DNA of 12,899 nt from Coriobacteriales bacterium (GTDB lineage Bacteria; Actinomycetota; Coriobacteriia; Coriobacteriales; QAMH01). Location of the stretch: contig JAKSUU010000010.1 of the NCBI GenBank assembly GCA_024408695.1, positions 1 to 12,899 on the forward strand, given 5' to 3'. The notes below the pieces were generated by a model. It was not told the DNA's origin and ran no database searches. It worked only from the letters and a program-made list of their open reading frames with translations. The translations under genes were made by a program, and so were the position numbers. Shown here piece by piece: positions 1 through 7,217 of the stretch. Position 1 is the stretch's first letter; the number at the start of each line of letters is the position of its first letter.

Positions 1-3000
1 GCTGCTACAACGGCGGATACATCTATTCCTGTTCTAAATGGCTTCAATGAATACAGTGATGATGAGCTTGCTAGCTTTTTAGATGCAAATGGTCTAGCTA
101 TGGATTATGATGATTTGCATTTTATTCAAAATTACTTTGCTCAAAGTTTACATAGACAGCCAACGCTTACAGAAATCAAATTAATCGATACTTATTGGTC
201 GGATCACTGTCGTCATACAACTTTTAATACTGAGCTTGACGAAATTGACATACAAGATTCGCAAGTAGAGCGTGCTTTTGAAACCTATAAGCAATTGCGC
301 GAAAAATTAGGACGTCAAGACAAGCCAATTACGCTTATGGATTTAGGAACAATTGCTGCCAAATATCATAAAAGCGTAGGTCTTTTAAACTGCTTAGATG
401 AAAGTGAAGAAATCAATGCCTGCACAATAAAGGCTAAAGTTGATGTTAATGGGCAGATTCAAGATTGGCTTTATCTTTTTAAGAATGAAACACACAATCA
501 TCCAACAGAGGTTGAACCATTTGGTGGTGCTGCAACATGTGTTGGTGGCGCAATTCGCGACCCTCTCAGTGGTAGATCTTTTGTTTACCACGCAATGCGT
601 GTTACAGGTGCGGCAGACCCTACTCAAAAAGTTAGCGATACAATGCCATCAAAACTTTCTCAATATACAATTTGCAAAAAGTCTGCAAGTGGTTTTTCTT
701 CTTATGGTAATCAAATTGGCCTAGCTACTGGAATGGTTCATGAATTTTATCATCCAAACTATGTAGCAAAACGCTTAGAGGTTGGAGCTGTTTGTGGTGC
801 TGCTCCAGCTAAAAATGTTGTGCGTGAAAAGCCAATTCCAGGCGATGTAATAATTTTACTTGGTGGCAAAACCGGTCGCGATGGCATCGGCGGTGCTACG
901 GGCTCTTCTAAAGCTCATACATCAAGTTCGATTTTAACTTGTGGCGCTGAGGTTCAAAAAGGTAATGCTCCAGAAGAACGCAAGTTGCAACGCCTTTTTA
1001 GAAACGAAGCAGTTTCAAAAATGATTAAACGTTGCAACGATTTTGGCGCTGGTGGCGTTAGTGTTGCATGTGGAGAACTTAGCGATTCTATGGATATTTA
1101 TCTTGAACGCGTGCCGTTAAAATACAAGGGCTTAACTCCCACAGAAATTGCAATTAGCGAAAGTCAGGAGCGTATGGCAGTTGTTGTTGCGCGAGAAAAT
1201 TTAGATGAGTTCTTAAAATGCGCCCTGGCAGAAAATATTGAAGCTACTCATGTTGCGGATATTACGGATAGCGGATTTTTGCGCATGACATACAATGGAG
1301 AAGTATTTGTTGAGCTCGAACGTTCATTTTTAGATACAAATGGTGTTGCTAAGCATGCAAAAATTGAAGTAGAAGATTATAAAACTGCTCAAAAACCAAG
1401 TGTTGTATCTTTGACTGGCGTCGATACAGCCTCTGATTTTAGTGCTTGGGATATTTGTTCAAAATTTGGGGATGGCAATCAAAATTTGAACATCGAGGAA
1501 CGCCTCATTAAACTTGTTGGTGACATTAACATAGCTTCGTCTATTGGTCTTGGCGATACCTTTGATTCAAATATTGGTGCATCAAGCGTTCTTGCTCCTT
1601 TTGGTGGCAAATATCTTAGAACAAAAGTTCCTGCCATGGTCTCTCTTTTGCCAGTGGAAGGTAAAACCACAACTGTGTCTGGTATGTCATTTGGATTTAA
1701 TCCGCATTTGAGTTTGCACAATCAATATCTTGGTGGATATAATGCCGTTTTAGAAAGTTTATGCAAATTAGTTGCTGTAGGCTTTAATCCTCACGATGTA
1801 CTTTTGACATTTCAAGAATATTACGGAAAGCTTAAAAATGATCCTAAAAAGTGGGGAAGACCTTTTGCTTCTTTGCTTGGGGCTTTGCAGGCCCAGGTAG
1901 ATTTTGGCCTTTCTTCTATTGGTGGCAAAGATTCTATGAGTGGTAGTTTTGAAGACATTGATGTTCCTCCTACGCTAATTAGTTTTGCTACTGCTTTAGG
2001 TGATGCTAAAAATATAATTTCAAATGAATTTAAGCAGGCAGGTCATAATCTTTTCTACCTTTGTGCAAAAGAAGATGACGCGCGCTCCCAGGCCGAACTT
2101 CTTGATTTTATATACAAAAATATTTGCCACAACAATATATTTTCTGCTTCTACTGTTGGCTATGGTGGCGCCTTTACACAGCTATTTAATTCTTGTATTG
2201 GTAATGAACTTGGTCTTGACCTCTCACAATTAAGTGCAAGTGAACTTGATGATTTATTCAAAGAAAACTATGGTGCTTTTATAATTGAAGTTGAAGATGA
2301 TTTTGCTTTGGCTGGCGACCTCAATTTTGAACTCAAAAAACTTGGTAGCACAATCGATGACTTCGCAATAATAACTACAGACGAAAATATTAATCTTCAA
2401 AATATTTTAAAGGTGTGGCAACAAAAACTTCATGGTGTCTATCCATACATAGAGCAGGGCGATGCAGTTGCGTCAATCCCGCCTATGACTTCAAAAACCG
2501 AGACAATTTCAACAGTATTTGCGCGTCAAGAAGCTGCTCAGCAACACTTGGGGGACGGTAACCTTACTGTTGCACAACAGGGGGACGGTAACCTTACTGT
2601 TGCATTTTCGCAAAGTCCTCAAACGCAGCCATCACAATTTGCAAAACCACGTGTTTTAATTCCTGTATTCCCTGGAACAAATTGTGAATATGACAGTGCT
2701 CGTGCTTTTGAATTTGCGGGCGCTAAGCCAGAAGTCTTTATTGTTAATAATCAAAGTCTAGACAAGTTAAATGAAAGTATAGAAGCTTTTGCTAATAAAC
2801 TTTCGCAAACGCAAATTGTCATGATTCCAGGTGGTTTTAGCGGTGCAGATGAGCCCGACGGCTCTGCAAAATTTATTTGTTCATTTTTTAGAAATAGTAA
2901 AATTACAGATAATTTGCGCAAGCATATAATTTATGGCGATGGCTTAATTCTTGGGATTTGCAATGGCTTTCAAGCTTTAATTAAACTTGGTCTTGTGCCC

Positions 3001-3441
3001 TTTGGGGATATAATCGAGCAAAAAATGTTTAATCCCACTCTTACTTTTAATACAATCGGTCGTCACGTTTCTAAATATGTAAATACTCGTATTGTTAATA
3101 ATATTTCACCTTGGTTAAATAGTTTTAATCCAGGCGATATCCATACCATACCTATTAGCCATGGCGAAGGTCGATTTGTTGCAGAAGAAAAAGTTATTAA
3201 AACTCTTATCGACAACGGTCAAATTGCAACGCAATATTGCGATTTAGAGGGAAAATCTTCTATGCATTCAAGCATCAATCCAAATGGATCTATGTATTGT
3301 ATTGAAGGAATTACAAGTATAGACGGCAGAATCTTTGGCAAAATGGGCCACAGCGAACGTACTGGAAAAGACCTTGCCAAAAATATAACAGGAAATAAAT
3401 ATCAAGCAATTTTCGAAAACGGCGTAAACTATTTTGCTTAA
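1..3441 (+). CDS. purL: Phosphoribosylformylglycinamidine synthase, single-chain type (partial, 5' end outside window)
   Basis: FGAM synthase of purine synthesis: it converts FGAR, glutamine and ATP to FGAM in the cytoplasm. The frame is open from base 1, so the ATG at 100 is internal. The 1146 visible residues lack roughly the first 100 (PurS-like) residues of the clostridial/actinobacterial single-chain form, whose usual total of about 1230-1260 residues is from memory. Numbering from base 1, I see the linker-domain SDHCRH near residue 70, the AIRS-type motif NETHNHPTEVEPFGG, GGKTGRDGIGGATGSS, SESQERM, and GGKDSMSGS in the second synthetase half. A glutamine amidotransferase domain starts near residue 884, with nucleophile Cys987 (GICNGFQ) and the His1117/Glu1119 pair in GHSER. 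Residues 849-868, just before that domain, are an odd tandem repeat described separately. The stop is TAA. No terminator is visible before the next gene. Confidence 0.97.
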   Translation, partial: AATTADTSIPVLNGFNEYSDDELASFLDANGLAMDYDDLHFIQNYFAQSLHRQPTLTEIKLIDTYWSDHCRHTTFNTELDEIDIQDSQVERAFETYKQLREKLGRQDKPITLMDLGTIAAKYHKSVGLLNCLDESEEINACTIKAKVDVNGQIQDWLYLFKNETHNHPTEVEPFGGAATCVGGAIRDPLSGRSFVYHAMRVTGAADPTQKVSDTMPSKLSQYTICKKSASGFSSYGNQIGLATGMVHEFYHPNYVAKRLEVGAVCGAAPAKNVVREKPIPGDVIILLGGKTGRDGIGGATGSSKAHTSSSILTCGAEVQKGNAPEERKLQRLFRNEAVSKMIKRCNDFGAGGVSVACGELSDSMDIYLERVPLKYKGLTPTEIAISESQERMAVVVARENLDEFLKCALAENIEATHVADITDSGFLRMTYNGEVFVELERSFLDTNGVAKHAKIEVEDYKTAQKPSVVSLTGVDTASDFSAWDICSKFGDGNQNLNIEERLIKLVGDINIASSIGLGDTFDSNIGASSVLAPFGGKYLRTKVPAMVSLLPVEGKTTTVSGMSFGFNPHLSLHNQYLGGYNAVLESLCKLVAVGFNPHDVLLTFQEYYGKLKNDPKKWGRPFASLLGALQAQVDFGLSSIGGKDSMSGSFEDIDVPPTLISFATALGDAKNIISNEFKQAGHNLFYLCAKEDDARSQAELLDFIYKNICHNNIFSASTVGYGGAFTQLFNSCIGNELGLDLSQLSASELDDLFKENYGAFIIEVEDDFALAGDLNFELKKLGSTIDDFAIITTDENINLQNILKVWQQKLHGVYPYIEQGDAVASIPPMTSKTETISTVFARQEAAQQHLGDGNLTVAQQGDGNLTVAFSQSPQTQPSQFAKPRVLIPVFPGTNCEYDSARAFEFAGAKPEVFIVNNQSLDKLNESIEAFANKLSQTQIVMIPGGFSGADEPDGSAKFICSFFRNSKITDNLRKHIIYGDGLILGICNGFQALIKLGLVPFGDIIEQKMFNPTLTFNTIGRHVSKYVNTRIVNNISPWLNSFNPGDIHTIPISHGEGRFVAEEKVIKTLIDNGQIATQYCDLEGKSSMHSSINPNGSMYCIEGITSIDGRIFGKMGHSERTGKDLAKNITGNKYQAIFENGVNYFA
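2545..2604 (+). repeat. Two-copy 30-bp tandem repeat with GGGGACGG core inside purL
   Basis: Two adjacent 30-bp units (2545-2574 and 2575-2604) share an identical 24-bp block starting GGGGACGGTAACC. They differ only in part of their first 6 bases. Each is in frame and encodes ten residues, (HL or QQ)GDGNLTVA. The second unit is bounded by the inverted repeat CAACAG (2575-2580) and CTGTTG (2597-2602). The first has GCAACA (2541-2546) against TGTTGC (2568-2573). GGTAACC near the centre is itself almost palindromic. The GGG GAC codons contrast with the GGT-rich gene around them. The core resembles, from memory, small dispersed GGGGACGG repeats in Gram-positive genomes, so a mobile REP-like insertion followed by duplication is plausible. 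No other copy is seen in this window. Confidence 0.85.
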
Positions 3442-3474
3442 GCATGGCAATTTTTGATTTAAGACTTAGTTTTG

Positions 3475-4512
3475 ATGCAAAGAATAAAGATAATCAATTA
3501 TTTTTTTGTTGCCTTTGGCTTCTCATTGATTTTTTGCATAGGGTGTTCAATTTTTGCATTTGCGAGCCAAAAAAATATTGATTTTTGTACAATCCAGCCT
3601 TCATATATGTATGAGTCTTGGCAAACTGGCGATGAGCATATATCTCTTCCTGAAGACGCAAGCGATATGGGTGATATCATCCCAGCAGCTGTACGTAAAT
3701 GCCAATCGCGTTTTCCCAGCTTTACATATTCAACATCGCTTAAAGACGACCAGGTAAAATGTGATGCTATTGAACAGATTCATCCAAATCAGATTGTTAT
3801 TTGGCAAGGCCATGGCGATTGGGATGAGGTAAATTCTCTTATTATTTTAGAAACAGATACAGCTTTTAGTACTTATTCTAGCGATCCTGCTTATACAGAA
3901 GACATTGCTAATAAGTTAATTGTTGAGGTCCCAGGTGGTTATTATGCTGGCATTACACCTGGTTATATCGATAAATATGGTGGAGATATGTCAGGCTCTT
4001 TTATTTATTTAGGTTCTTGCGAAAGTGGACATGAGGGTAATACATCTCTTGCACAGGCTTTTTTAAACAAGGGTGCTGCTGCAGTTATAGTTAATACACA
4101 TACTATACAAGCTAATTATGGCAATATTATGCAATATACCGTAACAACACTACTAACAGAAATCAATCCTACTACAGGCAACTATTATCTACTTGGCGAT
4201 GCGCTTGCAAAAGCAAAATCAATTTATGGAACAAATGATTTAGAAAAAGGTTGGTATCCTGCTGCTTTGGGAGCAGAGCCTTTTATTGTCGGAGATGCAA
4301 ATTGGCGAGTAGCACAAGTTGACCCACCAGCGCCTACGCCAGATCCAGAACCTCAAACTGATGTTGAAATTTTGGATTCTAAAACAGAGCCAGAAACTAT
4401 TGGTAGCTCTACCAACACTGGTGATGGTGATTTTGCTTTTTGCATGATTACTATTGCAACTGAAATTATTTTGAGTTTATGTGCTTGTAAAAACGAAATT
4501 ATCCAAAGCTAA
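3475..4512 (+). CDS. Predicted secreted caspase-like (clan CD) cysteine peptidase with C-terminal membrane segment
   Basis: This 345-residue protein has an N-terminal hydrophobic signal (about residues 8-30) ending in Ala-Phe-Ala/Ser, a plausible signal-peptidase site. The central region looks like the caspase/gingipain/CHAT fold: a hydrophobic strand leads into QGHGD (His113), and a second strand leads into YLGSCESGHEG (Cys182), followed by SLAQAFLNKGAAAVIV, as in that superfamily. His113 and Cys182 would be the catalytic dyad. A Pro/Asp/Glu-rich linker (about 284-310) leads to TNTGDGD, a hydrophobic stretch (about 320-338) and a single Lys. This resembles a cell-wall sorting tail without the LP of LPxTG. 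The ATG at 3475 is used; an adjacent TTG at 3472 is the alternative, and neither has a clear ribosome site. The 3' end overlaps the convergent neighbour by 14 bp. Substrate and role are unknown, and loss of peptidase activity is possible. Confidence 0.65.
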   Translation: MQRIKIINYFFVAFGFSLIFCIGCSIFAFASQKNIDFCTIQPSYMYESWQTGDEHISLPEDASDMGDIIPAAVRKCQSRFPSFTYSTSLKDDQVKCDAIEQIHPNQIVIWQGHGDWDEVNSLIILETDTAFSTYSSDPAYTEDIANKLIVEVPGGYYAGITPGYIDKYGGDMSGSFIYLGSCESGHEGNTSLAQAFLNKGAAAVIVNTHTIQANYGNIMQYTVTTLLTEINPTTGNYYLLGDALAKAKSIYGTNDLEKGWYPAALGAEPFIVGDANWRVAQVDPPAPTPDPEPQTDVEILDSKTEPETIGSSTNTGDGDFAFCMITIATEIILSLCACKNEIIQS

Positions 4513-5650
4513 TACCCTCTGGCGTCATGTGATCAAAATATAGGCATTCTAAAAATATAAATATTCCTACAACTGCAGCAAAGATTATATGAGCTACACT
4601 GCGTGGTATTGAATTTAAAAATCGTTCAAGCAGTGGGTATACCAAAACGATTATAACAAAAGCTGCAAGCGAATAAACCAAAGAGTTTTGCAAAACAATT
4701 TGTCCCATAAAGTTAAATGGCAATTCTCTATAATCCCATAGTTCGTAGTTGGCATTAGCAGTAATACCAGTTGTAAAGTCTATTCCAACAGAAATAAATG
4801 CAGTAACTCCAAATATTATTACGTAAGGCAATATTTTATGTTTTGGCATTTTCTTAACGAGCCATTCTTTAAATGGGAAAATAATTGTTGCTCCAAGCAC
4901 AACGGCAATTCCTTCAGCAGGGAAGGGGTGTAGCCACCATTCCCATAGCATGAGGTTTGAATAGTCAACATCTCCCATAAAAAAGCCCGCTTCTATGAAC
5001 TTGCAAAATACAATTTCTGCCCAATGTCCCACAATAGAGAACAAGCAAAAATAGATGATTGCGTTGCGAACCCACGGCCAGGTAAATGGTTTAGAAACAT
5101 AATCGCTTAGTCGTTTTGGTTTATTAATTTTTTTCTTAGTTTCTTCAATTTGTTTATTTCTATTGTTATTTGTATCTTCGTTATTATTTTCATCCTCGCT
5201 TGAACTAATTTTATTCTTAGCCTTTGTCCAAACATGATGCACAACATTTATATCTGTAGTAAAACATTCCTTTACTTTTTTGGATGCTAAAAAGTAAATG
5301 AAAATTGCAATATCAATTACAAGGTGCTCTGTAATAAAAACATTTATTGTTAAAGTGCTAATTAGCGAGCTAAGTGTTATGTATGCGTCTGAGAAAAATA
5401 AATTTATTGCGCTAAAACCCGAGCTTAATATAGCAGCTAGTGGTATAAAAATTCTTGCATTAACGCTGCGTCTTTCTATTAGCCAAATAGACATAACAGC
5501 CACTGCCATTTGAAACAAGGCGTAATACATGCCTGTGTCATATAAAAAAATCTCTGGCTCTATTAATACCGCGTAAAGCGCTCCAAAAAGTATAATTATA
5601 AAATAATATACTTCTATGAATCTAACAGGAATCGGTATTTTGTTTGGCAT
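4499..5650 (-). CDS. Integral membrane protein, putative CmpB-type (PF06541-like) family, second of tandem pair
   Basis: This 383-residue membrane protein has about five hydrophobic segments in its first 122 residues, then a hydrophilic Asn/Lys/Glu-rich loop (about 124-188). The conserved C-terminal domain (about 190-375) has four or five more segments. Its motifs are WPWVRNAIIYFC, SIVGHWAE, a Trp-rich LWEWWLHPFPAEG, and ELWDYRELPFNFMGQ. The last matches, from memory, the conserved WDY...FN..G block of the putative ABC-transporter type IV (CmpB) family. All these motifs recur in the upstream neighbour, so the two are paralogues. The genes are 27 bp apart on the same strand and probably co-transcribed; no strong ribosome site precedes this ATG. 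No ATPase or solute-binding gene is nearby, so the transporter label is weak. Its 3' end overlaps the convergent peptidase-like gene. Confidence 0.75.
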   Translation of the reverse strand: MPNKIPIPVRFIEVYYFIIILFGALYAVLIEPEIFLYDTGMYYALFQMAVAVMSIWLIERRSVNARIFIPLAAILSSGFSAINLFFSDAYITLSSLISTLTINVFITEHLVIDIAIFIYFLASKKVKECFTTDINVVHHVWTKAKNKISSSEDENNNEDTNNNRNKQIEETKKKINKPKRLSDYVSKPFTWPWVRNAIIYFCLFSIVGHWAEIVFCKFIEAGFFMGDVDYSNLMLWEWWLHPFPAEGIAVVLGATIIFPFKEWLVKKMPKHKILPYVIIFGVTAFISVGIDFTTGITANANYELWDYRELPFNFMGQIVLQNSLVYSLAAFVIIVLVYPLLERFLNSIPRSVAHIIFAAVVGIFIFLECLYFDHMTPEGISFG

Positions 5651-5677
5651 GTTTGCTTGTAGTTCTTTAACTTCAGA

Positions 5678-7117
5678 TTAAACATTAATGAGATATAAAG
5701 TTTGTAAAATGCTATAGCCTGCAACAATAAAGATAAATACAATGTTCATAATATTTGGGGGGACCTTTTGAATTTGTCTTTCCATCCATGGATATAAAAA
5801 CCAGGTGACAAGAGCAGCTACAGCTCCAAATGCAAGAGTATTTTGCAGGCAAACTTGCCCCATAATATTGCAAAAATGCGTGGAGTAATCCCAAAGTTGA
5901 AGATGATCATTAACAACTAAGCCCATGCTAAATTCAATAATGCTGCAAAGTAGCGCACCAGCAACAAAAGTAATGATAAATGGCGAGATTTTATATTTGC
6001 ATTTTTTTCTTAGCCACATAAAAAATGGATAAATTAATAGTGCAATAATTACTACTGCAAGACCTTCCATTGGAAATGGATAAAACCAGTCGCGCCAAAG
6101 CATTGTATTTGTGGGATCATATGCGCCTTCAACAATGCCAAGACGTATGAGCTGGCACATTGCAGCTTCCATCCAGTGTCCAACAACGCTAAATACACAG
6201 TAATAAATTATTAAATTTCTAACCCAAGGCCATTTCCATGGTTGAATTTTTACATCATAAAAACTTGTTTTTTCCGTTTTGTTTTCATTGTCCTTGTTTC
6301 TGAGTGAGAATTTTCTTGTTAGTGTGAGTTTTACACGTTTTGAGAAAATGAAATAAACAAGAAGTATTGCACTAAAACTTATGTCGAAGCCATAGCTTAC
6401 TGAGGCTGTCGTGATGCCACCATCAATAAATTCTACACCGCCAATGCCAAATATGCTAAATAAAAAGTTGACTATAATATCAACGGAAAGAATGACAATC
6501 ATATAGATTCTCATTACCTTAAACCTATTAAAGTAAAGCCAAAGCGCAATTGCCTGGAAAATCAAGCCAACAAATAGATACATTACAGGCGCGTTATATG
6601 TGATGTTGTCGCGTGAAGTTAAAATCAAAGAACACAATGTAAAAAAGATTGAGAAAATATATAGACCCATTACCACAGCGAGAGCACCATGGTGTCCTGG
6701 CTGGCTAAATTTTACCGTTTTGTAAAAGTCTTTCGATTTTTTTGTCGCGTTTTTATGAGCTTTTTTTGCAGCTTTTCTTGCTAGTTTTTCTTTTTGTCTA
6801 AGCTCTTTTTTTATTGCTTTGTCTTTACCGTTGTAAGCTTGTGTGGCTGCTTTTGCTTCAAATAGTTCTATATCTGCATCAAGAGCCGCTTTAGTAGAAA
6901 GAGTAGCAACAACATTAGCATCTTTTACAGACTCATCGATAAGCTTAATAGCACCATCAATTGTGCTTGAGTCACTTGCAATTTGTTGTTCAACTTGGTA
7001 GAGGTCAAGCTCGGCGTCGTTTAATGCTTCTTTGCCTTGCAAACTTTCTTCTTCTACTTCAAAAGGTGGGAAATTTTCATCTATTTCCTTTTGTTCGGAT
7101 TTTTCTGTATCAGCCAT
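5678..7117 (-). CDS. Integral membrane protein, putative CmpB-type family, with long charged N-terminal extension
   Basis: This 479-residue protein leads the minus-strand pair. Residues 1-135 are soluble: an acidic, probably helical start, then a very basic Lys/Ala-rich stretch (about 97-131) that should lie on the cytoplasmic side. About four hydrophobic segments follow (roughly 145-260). The conserved C-terminal domain (about 294-477) contains KWPWVRNLIIYYC, VVGHWMEA, MLWRDWFYPFPMEG and QLWDYSTHFCNIMGQ, shared with its paralogue downstream. The family assignment rests on the same WDY...N..G block. A strong ribosome site (GAAGGAG) sits 10 bp before the ATG, supporting this start. The gene is divergent from ftsZ, sharing about 100 bp of upstream DNA. 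Function is unknown; the N-terminal extension could bind a partner or nucleic acid, but that is inference. Confidence 0.75.
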   Translation of the reverse strand: MADTEKSEQKEIDENFPPFEVEEESLQGKEALNDAELDLYQVEQQIASDSSTIDGAIKLIDESVKDANVVATLSTKAALDADIELFEAKAATQAYNGKDKAIKKELRQKEKLARKAAKKAHKNATKKSKDFYKTVKFSQPGHHGALAVVMGLYIFSIFFTLCSLILTSRDNITYNAPVMYLFVGLIFQAIALWLYFNRFKVMRIYMIVILSVDIIVNFLFSIFGIGGVEFIDGGITTASVSYGFDISFSAILLVYFIFSKRVKLTLTRKFSLRNKDNENKTEKTSFYDVKIQPWKWPWVRNLIIYYCVFSVVGHWMEAAMCQLIRLGIVEGAYDPTNTMLWRDWFYPFPMEGLAVVIIALLIYPFFMWLRKKCKYKISPFIITFVAGALLCSIIEFSMGLVVNDHLQLWDYSTHFCNIMGQVCLQNTLAFGAVAALVTWFLYPWMERQIQKVPPNIMNIVFIFIVAGYSILQTLYLINV

Positions 7118-7206
7118 TTTGCTTTTTCTCCTTCTTTATTTATAATAAATTATAAAACATTTTTTTAAGTGTTATATAATTTATTGTTTAATAATTCTTT
7201 TTTAAC
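7118..7206. promoter_or_regulatory. Divergent promoter region between the membrane-protein pair and ftsZ
   Basis: This roughly 100-bp, almost pure A/T gap must hold promoters for both directions. TATAAT at 7175-7180 (plus strand) is about 38 bp before the ftsZ start. TATAAT read on the minus strand occupies 7154-7149. Neither has a good -35 box at 16-18 bp, and in DNA this AT-rich such hexamers can arise by chance. The region is well supported by gene arrangement; the exact boxes are not. Confidence 0.45.
7128..7134 (-). promoter_or_regulatory. Ribosome binding site of the 5678-7117 gene
   Basis: GAAGGAG on the minus strand lies 10 bp before the ATG at 7117. It is the only strong ribosome site in the minus-strand pair. 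Confidence 0.8.
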
Positions 7207-7213
7207 AAGGAGA
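7207..7213 (+). promoter_or_regulatory. Ribosome binding site of ftsZ
   Basis: AAGGAGA ends 4 bp before the ATG at 7218 and fixes the ftsZ start. Confidence 0.85.
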
Positions 7214-7217
7214 TATT

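Noticed and set aside
100..102. ATG at 100 as the purL start
   Set aside because: The frame is open back to base 1, and the N-terminal PurS-like part expected of this enzyme would be missing; the gene begins outside the window.
2545..2604. CRISPR-like array because of the 30-bp period
   Set aside because: There are only two units, with no spacers between them, and they lie inside an intact coding frame.
3472..3474. TTG at 3472 as the start of the caspase-like gene
   Set aside because: An ATG follows immediately at 3475 and gives the same signal peptide; there is no ribosome site that favours TTG.
3550..3565. Lipobox in the signal of the caspase-like protein (Cys-Ile-Gly-Cys)
   Set aside because: The -3 position is Cys rather than Leu/Val/Ile, and an Ala-x-Ala site follows downstream; ordinary signal peptidase cleavage is more likely.
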